A stretch of 5,213 nt of DNA from an uncultured Verrucomicrobia subdivision 3 bacterium. Lineage in GTDB: Bacteria; Verrucomicrobiota; Verrucomicrobiae; Limisphaerales; UBA11358. The stretch covers positions 1 through 5,213 of the forward strand of contig CAINDH010000006.1 in NCBI GenBank assembly GCA_903847285.1, read 5' to 3'. The position numbers and the translations under genes were made by a program. The notes beneath the pieces are model-generated. The model worked only from the letters and a program-made list of their open reading frames with translations, did not search any database and had not been told where the DNA came from. Positions 1 through 5,213 of this stretch are shown in pieces (the stretch's first letter is position 1; each line of letters opens with the position of its first letter).

Positions 1-809
1 AATCGCTGTTGAAAAAAAACGGCTTCACCCTTCAGGATTGCACGGGCGTTGCCCTGTCACTTCCATTTTTGACGGACCAAAAACGTTCGCGCGTGCTGGG
101 CGAATTTGGAAAATTTCCCGGTGCGACAAAAATTGATTTTGCTGCGTGGAGCCATCCTCGGCTGGGACTGGGCATGGTGTTGGAAAATGATTTGCGCATG
201 GCATTACTGGGTGAATGGACGACTGGAGCCGCACACGGCAAATCGGATGTGTTGATGCTAGCGCCCGGCACCGGCATTGGTTGCGCGGTGATTTCCGGCG
301 GCCAGCTTTTCCGCGGTGCACATAATCGCGCAGCCACAATTTTTGGCCACAGCACGATTGACTACGACGGAGTCACCGGACGCTGCGGCAACCTTGGTTG
401 CGCCGAAGATCTGGCTTCGACCGCCACGCTGGCAAAGCTGGCAAGGGCGCGTCCTGAATTTATCGACAGCAAACTGACGCGTATCGAAAAGATTGATTAC
501 GCCACCATTTTTGCGCTGGCAAGTGAAGGCGACGCTTGTTCCCAAGTTCTGCTGGAACAAAGTCTCAAAGTTTGGGCGACAGTCGTCCAAAATGCCGTCC
601 TAGCGTATGACCCCGAAATCGTAGTGCTCGGCGGCGGCGTGTTGCGCAGTCGCGACCTCATCCTGCCCGCGATTGAAAAACATCTCCGCCAGCACATGCC
701 CGGTCTACCGTTGCAAATCCAGATTGTGGCCGCCTCGTTGGGCGACGACGCAGCGCTCATCGGTGGCGAATGGCTGTTCAAGCAATCGCATGGGAATCAG
801 TATCAATGA
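1..809 (+). CDS. ROK-family sugar kinase (glucokinase/fructokinase/mannokinase-like), 5' end cut by window edge
   Basis: Probable ATP-dependent hexose 6-kinase acting in the cytoplasm. The reading frame is open to the left edge. The TTG at 9 is unlikely to be the start, because the N-terminal ROK phosphate-binding segment (DxGxTK type, roughly the first 60-70 residues) is absent. Numbering from that TTG: the catalytic Asp lies in LENDLRMALLGEW (N60-D61); the PGTGIG phosphate loop is at 86-91; GQLFRGAH follows at 98-105; the ROK signature IFGHSTID...GRCGNLGCAED spans 111-134 (H114, C126, C131, E133); the C-terminal DPEIVVLGGGVL is at 201-212. Two signature residues differ from the family consensus: the Glu of ExGH is Ile111, and the first Cys of CxCGxxGC is Gly124. 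Metal binding or sugar specificity may therefore be atypical. The stop overlaps the next start (ATGA, 806-809), so translation is probably coupled to the isomerase. Family assignment is firm; substrate is not determined, with mannose or fructose favoured by the neighbour. Confidence 0.92.
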   Translation, partial: SLLKKNGFTLQDCTGVALSLPFLTDQKRSRVLGEFGKFPGATKIDFAAWSHPRLGLGMVLENDLRMALLGEWTTGAAHGKSDVLMLAPGTGIGCAVISGGQLFRGAHNRAATIFGHSTIDYDGVTGRCGNLGCAEDLASTATLAKLARARPEFIDSKLTRIEKIDYATIFALASEGDACSQVLLEQSLKVWATVVQNAVLAYDPEIVVLGGGVLRSRDLILPAIEKHLRQHMPGLPLQIQIVAASLGDDAALIGGEWLFKQSHGNQYQ

Positions 810-1918
810 GAACCCCCAACTATGATAAATTTCCCTACGTCCCGGTTCCCAATGGCGAACACGGTTGCGTGGAAGGTTGGGTCAACATTGCAAATCGCTT
901 GCGCAAGGCCATCGCTCAACGCGCCGCAAACAAAACCGTGCTCGTCGTGGAGTGCTACACAGGCGTGAACGAAACCTCCGTCCTGCACGAATTGCAATCG
1001 CGTCTGGAACCGGCGCTGACGATTCACGCGGCAGGCTCGCTGCATGCGCCGACAGCAATTGATGAATTGGTAAAACCATTCCTGGGTGGCGACGATCCGG
1101 TTTTTGGATTTCTCTGCGGTCTTACGCTGCCGCAATTTTTCAACGCAAAAAAATTGGAACAATTTCGCGCACAAGCCGAAACAATCACGCAGGGTTTGGT
1201 ATTGATTGTCGGCTGCGGTGCGAGTTTGATTGCAGAGGCGGACATTCTCGTTTATGCCGACCTCGCTCGTTGGGAAGGTCAACTTCGTTATCGGCGCAAT
1301 GAGGCCAGCAATCTTGGCGTCAAAAACCATACGCTCGCCGCCAGCCTTCAATATAAGCGCGCCTTTTTTGTGGACTGGCGTGTTTGCGACCGCTGGAAAC
1401 GTCCGCTTATCGCGAAATGGGATTTTGTTCTAGATACCAACAACCCACACGAGCCGAAGCTGGCCGGAGGCGAGGCCGTTCGGCGCGGCTTGCGCCACGC
1501 TGTCACGCGGCCGTTTCGGGTCGTGCCTTTCTTTGATCCGGCGCCGTGGGGCGGCCAATGGATGAAAGAAGTTTGCGACCTTGATCGTAGTGCAAAAAAT
1601 TACGGCTGGTGCTTCGATTGTGTGCCGGAAGAAAACAGCCTGCTGCTCGGCTTCGGCGATTTACGTTTGGAGCTTCCGTCACTCGATTTGGTATTTGACC
1701 AGCCGCGCGCCTTGCTTGGCGAAGCCGTTCATGCGCGTTTTGGCGATGAATTTCCGATTCGTTTTGATTTTCTCGACACGATGGGCGCGGTAATCTGTCC
1801 TTCCAGGTTCATCCGCTCACGGAATACATCCAGAAAAATTTCGGGATGCACTACACGCAGGACGAAAGCTACTACCTCCTCGATGCGCGACCTGGTGCAA
1901 GTGTTTATCTGGGACTGA
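806..1918 (+). CDS. manA: Class I mannose-6-phosphate isomerase, N-terminal part (frameshifted gene, 5' fragment)
   Basis: First part of a two-domain isomerase whose full gene runs 806-2562 (585 residues if the frame is restored). The ATG at 806 is chosen because it overlaps the kinase stop (ATGA) and because the start of the glycosidase gene aligns with it from its own Met; the in-frame ATG at 770 would lie inside the kinase. Residues 1-~228 form an extra domain before the cupin. It has VLVVECYTGVNET at 45-57, where a P-loop would sit but without GK[ST], then LVLIVGCGASLI at 131-142, YADLARWE at 150-157 and KRAFFVDWRVCDRWKR at 184-199. This looks like a degenerate nucleoside-kinase-type fold (inference). 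The isomerase domain begins at about 235 with RPFRVV and PAPWGGQWMKE (245-255). Residues after G327 are out of frame: the 43 residues up to the TGA at 1916-1918 do not belong to the protein. If translated as written, the product lacks all zinc ligands. Confidence 0.85.
   Translation: MRTPNYDKFPYVPVPNGEHGCVEGWVNIANRLRKAIAQRAANKTVLVVECYTGVNETSVLHELQSRLEPALTIHAAGSLHAPTAIDELVKPFLGGDDPVFGFLCGLTLPQFFNAKKLEQFRAQAETITQGLVLIVGCGASLIAEADILVYADLARWEGQLRYRRNEASNLGVKNHTLAASLQYKRAFFVDWRVCDRWKRPLIAKWDFVLDTNNPHEPKLAGGEAVRRGLRHAVTRPFRVVPFFDPAPWGGQWMKEVCDLDRSAKNYGWCFDCVPEENSLLLGFGDLRLELPSLDLVFDQPRALLGEAVHARFGDEFPIRFDFLDTMGAVICPSRFIRSRNTSRKISGCTTRRTKATTSSMRDLVQVFIWD
1784..1791 (+). other. Frameshift site in the mannose-6-phosphate isomerase gene (one base missing)
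   Basis: The upstream frame reads Asp-Thr-Met-Gly through 1786. From 1789 the frame one base back reads GNLSFQVHPLTEYIQ, the expected class I isomerase segment, and continues without a stop to 2562. The bases here are GGCGCGGT, whereas an intact gene would most simply read GGC-GGC-GGT (Gly-Gly-Gly), so one G appears lost from a G/C-rich triplet run. The family usually has a glycine-rich stretch at this point followed by a Q-x-H-P zinc motif. I see no slippery heptamer or strong stem-loop suggesting programmed frameshifting. A sequencing or assembly error and a genuine recent mutation are both possible; the lack of other damage in either half favours error or very recent loss. Confidence 0.85.
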
Positions 1919-2562
1919 AAGGCCGCTTGAATCCGGCGGACATGGTTCGCGATTTAAAGCGGTCGCAAACTGGCGCGGCTCCGTTTCCGACGGAGAAATA
2001 TGCCAATCAATTTCCCGCAAAAAAACACGACCATTTTTTGATTCCCTCCGGCACAGTGCATTGCAGCGGCGCGGAATCCATGGTGCTGGAAATCAGCGCG
2101 ACACCTTACATTTTCACCTTCAAGATGTGGGATTGGAGCCGACTGGGACTTGACGGAAAACCGCGCCCGATTCACCTCGAACACGGCATCGCCAATATTC
2201 AGTGGGATCGCACGACCTCATGGACACAGCGCAATCTGGTTAATTGTTTTCAGCCGGTGGCCAGCGGCGACGGCTGGCGCGAAGAACGCACCGGCTTGCA
2301 CGAACGCGAATTTATCGAGACGCGCCGGCACTGGTTCACCAAAACCGTTCCTCACGATACAGGTGGCGGCGTCAACGTCATCAACCTTGTCGAAGGCGAG
2401 GAGGCATTGGTGGAAAGTCCGACGGGCGCTTTCGAGCCATTCGTGATTCACTACGCGGAGACATTTATAATCCCGGCAGCCGTTGGCCGCTATTCCCTTC
2501 GTCCTCACGGCATTGCTAATGGACGTGAATGCGCCACTGTGAAGGCTTTTGTCCGCACATGA
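1846..2562 (+). CDS. manA: Class I mannose-6-phosphate isomerase, cupin catalytic part (frameshifted gene, 3' fragment)
   Basis: Continuation of the isomerase, which interconverts mannose-6-P and fructose-6-P in the cytoplasm. The ATG at 1846 is only the first Met in this frame. True coding in the frame resumes at 1789, with GNLSFQVHP carrying two likely zinc ligands (Q334 and H336 in restored numbering). The third ligand is the Glu in QDESYYLLDA (E354) and the fourth the His in IPSGTVHCSGAE (H419), so all four class I metal ligands are present once the frame is repaired. ETFIIPAAVGRYSLRP near the C-terminus is a second cupin-like strand pair. A product starting at 1846 would lack Q334 and H336 and should be inactive. 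The restored length (585 aa) is much longer than the roughly 300-400 residues of simple class I enzymes, because of the N-terminal extra domain. The gene ends 117 bases before the glycosidase start. Confidence 0.87.
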   Translation: MHYTQDESYYLLDARPGASVYLGLKGRLNPADMVRDLKRSQTGAAPFPTEKYANQFPAKKHDHFLIPSGTVHCSGAESMVLEISATPYIFTFKMWDWSRLGLDGKPRPIHLEHGIANIQWDRTTSWTQRNLVNCFQPVASGDGWREERTGLHEREFIETRRHWFTKTVPHDTGGGVNVINLVEGEEALVESPTGAFEPFVIHYAETFIIPAAVGRYSLRPHGIANGRECATVKAFVRT

Positions 2563-2679
2563 TTACCGCCTGAAAAATCAAGACTCAGATCAAACCAATG
2601 CCACAAATAAAATGATAACCAAAGATACTCCGTGCCGGAGAAGCAACCAAAAACCTAAAAATTAACCTCCTTATTTCGT
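2563..2679. other. Spacer between isomerase and glycosidase genes, possible promoter/leader
   Basis: This is an A-rich stretch of 117 bases with no ORF worth reporting. It holds one small perfect hairpin, CTCCG-TGC-CGGAG (2628-2640), without a following T-run, so it is not a convincing terminator. No clear -35/-10 pair or Bacteroidota-type promoter box is evident. No Shine-Dalgarno-like purine run precedes the ATG at 2680. The base composition change relative to the flanking genes suggests a real intergenic region that could carry a promoter for the glycosidase, but nothing specific can be identified. Confidence 0.4.
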
Positions 2680-2778
2680 ATGAAAAAATACAACCAAGAT
2701 AGATTCCCATTCGTTCTGGTTCCCGGTGGCGAGGTCATTTGCGCTCAAGCTTGGGCCGCATTCGCCATGCGTTGGCGT
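2680..2778 (+). repeat. Diverged duplicate of the isomerase 5' end, fused in frame to the glycosidase
   Basis: The 33 codons from 2680 align without gaps to the 33 codons from 806. By hand count 15 of 33 residues are identical (M1, N5, D7, F9, P10, V12, V14, P15, G17, E18, C21, W25, A29, R31, R33), with conservative K/R and Y/F changes at 2, 8 and 11; about 56 of the first 87 bases match. Both read N-x-D-[KR]-F-P-[YF]-V-x-V-P near the start. Similarity fades where the signal peptide of the downstream protein begins (Met30, base 2767). The simplest reading is that a paralogous isomerase-like gene once started at 2680 and a deletion joined its first ~30 codons to a secreted glycosidase gene. 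The divergence shows the paralog was old; this is not a recent tandem copy. Confidence 0.7.
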
Positions 2779-4893
2779 CATGGCCTTCTCCTCACCGCCC
2801 TGCTGTTGGCTCCGCTGATCGGGTTACATGCAGTGGAAATCGCCGGAGTTCCATCGCTCGACGAAATGGCCGGGGACTGGTTGCGGATGGAGGATGTGGC
2901 CAATCCGCCGGATGTCCACAACTTCAACCAGATGTTGATCGTCGGACGCGACCTGACTTCGTTTTATTGCAACCCGGGCGGATTGTTTACGCACACCAAG
3001 GATCCGGCGATTCAATGGAACACAGGTTACCCGTTGGTCAAAATCGCTTTTGGCGGAACTGAATTTCCGGCAGTGGAAACCCGCTGGTATGCCTACCGGG
3101 CATTGCGGCGCAACCCCGATTGCAACGGCATCGCCGTAGAGACCGACACCCGCATGATCAACGAACAACGCGGCGCGCTGTGCCGCATCACGGCTACGAA
3201 CACCACTGCGAAACTTTTGAAAACTACTGTCACCCTGCATGTGCCGGGCGTTTTGCAGGCGGACGGTGTCGGCGTAGTCAACCGCACCCAGCGTGCGAAT
3301 TATATTTCGGTCGCGCGCCCGGCGCTCAAACCGGATTCGGTGACAACGGAGACAAATGGTGTCTGTTGGAACTGGGTTGTTGAGTTGCGGCCGGGCGGGA
3401 AAGTGACGTTGGGATATGTGGCCGGTGATGAAAAAGCATCTTTAGCGGCGCAAACGGACGCGCACGTAGCCGACTGGGCCGCGCACTTTGACGCCATGAT
3501 GGACGAATGCAAATCGGTCTGGGAGCAACGCTGGGCGGACGCCTTTACACCTGGCAACAAACATTTCTCCGGCAATTTGCCGGTGCTGAAAACCTCCAAT
3601 GCGGCCTTGGCGCGAAATTATTACATGGGCGCGCTAACGATGTTGATTTTGGAGCGGACACAGTTTCCGGTGTCGCCGCGCTCCTTCATCACCAGCGGCG
3701 AACGCAGCGATGGCATTCAGTATTATTGGGACGCCTCGATGCAGGCCACCGCGTGGGCATTGCTGGAACCGGCAGGAATGAAAGCCACCTTGCGCCGCTG
3801 GTTGGTGCAAAACGCTCGCAGCGGTGCCCACACGTCTGTTACCGCGCCCCGCGGCTTCGATACGAATCACTACGACATCATCACAGGCTATGCCTTCAAC
3901 GCTTGCACCATTTTCAAAACGGCAGATGAATATCTGCGCGTGACCGGCGACCGCGCGTTTCTCGACGAGAAGCTGGAGGATGGCAAAACGGTTTTGGCGC
4001 GCATGGACGACTTCGCATCCGACTGGGAGACCTTGCCCAAAGGTCCGCATGGTTTGGTGGATTATGGCAAAAACGGCGATCTGCTCGAATGCGCGCCCGC
4101 CTACATCAACTGTGTGCCGTCGCTCAATGCGCAGGCTGTCTGGATGATGCGCCGGGCCGCACAGTGGCACGCACTGCATGGCGAAACCGACCGCGCAAAG
4201 GAACTCGAAGCGAAGGCTGCGGCATTCTTACCGGCGGTGCTCAGTCTCTACAAAAATGGCGTGGGCGTGTGGAACGCATATCACATGGACGGCACGCTTG
4301 TGGAACTGCGGCACTGCGTGGATTTCATTTATATTGCCAATGCTCTGGAAAACGACCTGACCCCCGTGCAAAAATCCGAGATGAACGCCTTCGTCAAACG
4401 CGAGCTGTTCATGCGCGACTGGATGCGTGCAATGAGCCAGCAGGACGCTTCGGCCGATCATTCAACGCGACCTGATCACAGCCCGACCGGTGCGTATGAC
4501 GGGTGGATTCCGTTGACCGTTGGCGCGATGTGGCGGTTGGATGATCCGAAGGCTGCTTTCGACTTCTACCGTCGCACGGCAATTGTAACCAAGGAAGGCC
4601 CCTTTGCTCAAGCGCGGGAATTTTACGGCCCAAATAAAAAAGAATTTGATGCTCCCGTCCGCGTCGCCCTGCGTGGGGGCTGCATGAAGGAATGCATCAG
4701 CGGTGCTGCCTTCGCAGATGTCGTGATCAACACTTTCTTTGGCTTCAGTCCGTCAGCGGACGGCAGCACGTTGGTCTGCGATCCGCAGACGGCGCGGCCA
4801 TTTGAGGGCACGCTCACAGGAATTCGATATGGCGGGAAGCTTCGGCAATTCATTGCAACCTCGCATGGAGTCCAAGTTTCAAAAAATCCATAA
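2680..4893 (+). CDS. Exported (alpha/alpha)6-barrel glycosidase-like protein with an isomerase-derived N-terminal leader
   Basis: Probable secreted or periplasmic carbohydrate-active enzyme, 737 residues from 2680. Residues 1-29 copy the isomerase N-terminus. A classic signal peptide then starts at Met30 (base 2767): MRWRH, then hydrophobic GLLLTALLLAPLIGL, with cleavage near LHA/VE at ~52. The functional start may therefore be 2767, giving 708 residues, although neither start has a visible ribosome site. After the signal come a beta-rich N-terminal domain (~55-275), a helical catalytic-like region (~300-665) and a short beta C-terminal domain with TGIRYGGKLRQFIATS. Family-like motifs include YYWDASMQ (348-355), GLVDYGKNGDLLECAPAY (458-475), VPSLNA (479-484) and EFYGPNKKEFDAP (647-659). 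D351, D461, D467 and E470 are candidate catalytic or binding acids (inference). The layout resembles six-hairpin glycosidases (trehalase/GH63, GH65, GH78, GH95 types), but I cannot assign a family or substrate. Confidence 0.85.
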   Translation: MKKYNQDRFPFVLVPGGEVICAQAWAAFAMRWRHGLLLTALLLAPLIGLHAVEIAGVPSLDEMAGDWLRMEDVANPPDVHNFNQMLIVGRDLTSFYCNPGGLFTHTKDPAIQWNTGYPLVKIAFGGTEFPAVETRWYAYRALRRNPDCNGIAVETDTRMINEQRGALCRITATNTTAKLLKTTVTLHVPGVLQADGVGVVNRTQRANYISVARPALKPDSVTTETNGVCWNWVVELRPGGKVTLGYVAGDEKASLAAQTDAHVADWAAHFDAMMDECKSVWEQRWADAFTPGNKHFSGNLPVLKTSNAALARNYYMGALTMLILERTQFPVSPRSFITSGERSDGIQYYWDASMQATAWALLEPAGMKATLRRWLVQNARSGAHTSVTAPRGFDTNHYDIITGYAFNACTIFKTADEYLRVTGDRAFLDEKLEDGKTVLARMDDFASDWETLPKGPHGLVDYGKNGDLLECAPAYINCVPSLNAQAVWMMRRAAQWHALHGETDRAKELEAKAAAFLPAVLSLYKNGVGVWNAYHMDGTLVELRHCVDFIYIANALENDLTPVQKSEMNAFVKRELFMRDWMRAMSQQDASADHSTRPDHSPTGAYDGWIPLTVGAMWRLDDPKAAFDFYRRTAIVTKEGPFAQAREFYGPNKKEFDAPVRVALRGGCMKECISGAAFADVVINTFFGFSPSADGSTLVCDPQTARPFEGTLTGIRYGGKLRQFIATSHGVQVSKNP

Positions 4894-4967
4894 GCTAGAA
4901 AAAACATTAGGATTCGTTTTCTGTTCACGCTGACCAACGGTCGGTAGTTCTGACAGCCTACATTGTC
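4894..4967. other. Spacer downstream of the glycosidase with a weak hairpin
   Basis: This stretch holds a short inverted repeat, CTGACC-AAC-GGTCGG (4930-4944), forming a six-pair stem with one T-G wobble and a three-base loop. It is followed by TAGTTCTG rather than a run of T, so at best it is a weak terminator. No convincing promoter hexamers are visible. The stretch is short, so the next gene could still be cotranscribed with the glycosidase. Confidence 0.35.
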
Positions 4968-5213
4968 ATGCTAAGAAATAATTTTCATGAAACAAAACTG
5001 GCGACACAAATGTTATCTCCTTCAATTCTCATAGTTGGCGTCCTCAGCACTGCACCATTTTTGGCCGTCCGTCCGGCTGCCGGTGCGGATGAAGCCATCA
5101 CTAATGAGCAACCCAAGACCGCCTATCTGGCCGCCTATTTCACAGAAAAAAAGGGGCGCAACGGCCAGGAGGACAGCGAGCTTTACTACGCCATCGCACG
5201 TGACGGTTTTCGC
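4968..5213 (+). CDS. Exported GH43-like beta-propeller protein, N-terminal fragment cut by window edge
   Basis: This frame is open from 4911 to the right edge. The start is uncertain. ATG 4968 gives a long n-region with Arg3 and Lys10; ATG 5010 gives a more usual signal length (~26) but no positive charge before the hydrophobic core. Neither has a Shine-Dalgarno sequence. Either way the hydrophobic stretch SILIVGVLSTAPFLAV leads to PAAGA/DEA, a good AxA cleavage site, so the protein is probably exported. The mature region begins with TAYLAAYFTEKKGRNG and then ELYYAIARDGFR. This pattern (strand 'YLxAYF', then 'xxYAxxxDGxxW') is typical of the first blade of GH43-type and related five-bladed beta-propeller glycosidases (arabinosidase/xylosidase class). 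Only ~68-82 residues are visible, so no catalytic residue set can be checked. Its place after another exported enzyme supports a glycan-degradation role. Confidence 0.6.
   Translation, partial: MLRNNFHETKLATQMLSPSILIVGVLSTAPFLAVRPAAGADEAITNEQPKTAYLAAYFTEKKGRNGQEDSELYYAIARDGFR

Noticed and set aside
9..11. TTG as the start of the ROK kinase
   Set aside because: The frame stays open to base 1, and the N-terminal ROK phosphate-binding segment is missing, so the true start lies outside the window.
770..805. ATG 770 as the isomerase start
   Set aside because: It lies within the kinase gene. The ATGA overlap at 806 and the alignment of the 2680 leader, which begins at the 806 Met, both favour 806.
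803..1351. 182-codon minus-strand ORF
   Set aside because: It lies opposite the isomerase N-terminal domain, has no recognisable motif, and is low-complexity in the way expected of an antisense shadow.
1780..1795. Programmed ribosomal frameshifting in the isomerase
   Set aside because: No slippery X-XXY-YYZ heptamer, internal Shine-Dalgarno sequence or strong downstream structure was seen, and this enzyme family is not known for it.
2628..2640. CTCCG-TGC-CGGAG hairpin as a terminator after the isomerase
   Set aside because: The stem is only five pairs and no T-run follows on either strand.
2665..2673. ACCTCCTTA just before the glycosidase ATG, identical to the anti-Shine-Dalgarno tail of 16S rRNA
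   Set aside because: In the + strand mRNA it has the wrong polarity to bind the ribosome. On the minus strand it would read TAAGGAGGT, but no start codon follows at suitable spacing. Probably chance.
3634..4179. 181-codon minus-strand ORF
   Set aside because: It lies opposite the most motif-rich part of the glycosidase; Arg/His/Ala-rich shadow composition with no domain.
4983..4992. TTTCATGAAA palindrome upstream of the last gene as an operator
   Set aside because: A ten-base perfect palindrome in AT-rich spacer is easily chance; no second copy and no regulator gene is visible.

Overview
The window carries four genes, all on the + strand. They look like part of a sugar-catabolism cluster. 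Two are cytoplasmic sugar-phosphate enzymes: a ROK-family sugar kinase cut by the left edge, and a class I mannose-6-phosphate isomerase read in two frames. Two look exported: a complete (alpha/alpha)6-type glycosidase-like protein, and the first ~70-80 residues of a GH43-like beta-propeller protein cut by the right edge. There are no RNA genes, transposases, CRISPR arrays or recombinases. Nearly all of the sequence is coding, and the long minus-strand frames are shadows.

Layout: 1-809 ROK kinase (5' end missing). 806-2562 isomerase, joined to the kinase by an ATGA overlap and broken by an apparent one-base deletion near 1787. 2563-2679 short A-rich spacer. 2680-4893 glycosidase, whose signal peptide begins at an internal ATG (2767). 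4894-4967 short spacer with a weak hairpin. 4968 (or 5010)-5213 start of a second exported protein.

How the genes may work together (inference): secreted hydrolases release monosaccharide, the ROK kinase phosphorylates it (mannose, fructose and glucose are usual ROK substrates), and the isomerase interconverts mannose-6-P and fructose-6-P to feed glycolysis. The kinase-isomerase overlap makes mannose the most natural guess, but neither hydrolase can be tied to mannans from sequence alone.

The most unusual feature is the start of the glycosidase gene. Its first ~30 codons, before the signal peptide, align without gaps to the first ~30 codons of the isomerase 1.9 kb upstream (15 of 33 residues identical). 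The secreted enzyme therefore seems to have acquired the 5' end of a second, otherwise missing isomerase-like gene. The second point of interest is the isomerase frameshift, which is either a sequence error or a recent inactivation.

Organism: moderately GC-rich DNA, no clear Shine-Dalgarno sequence before any visible start, and a glycan-degradation setting with a long two-domain isomerase. This fits a polysaccharide-degrading bacterium of the Verrucomicrobiota/PVC or Bacteroidota type. That is a weak inference and no marker gene is present. I see no evidence for a wholly new biological system here.
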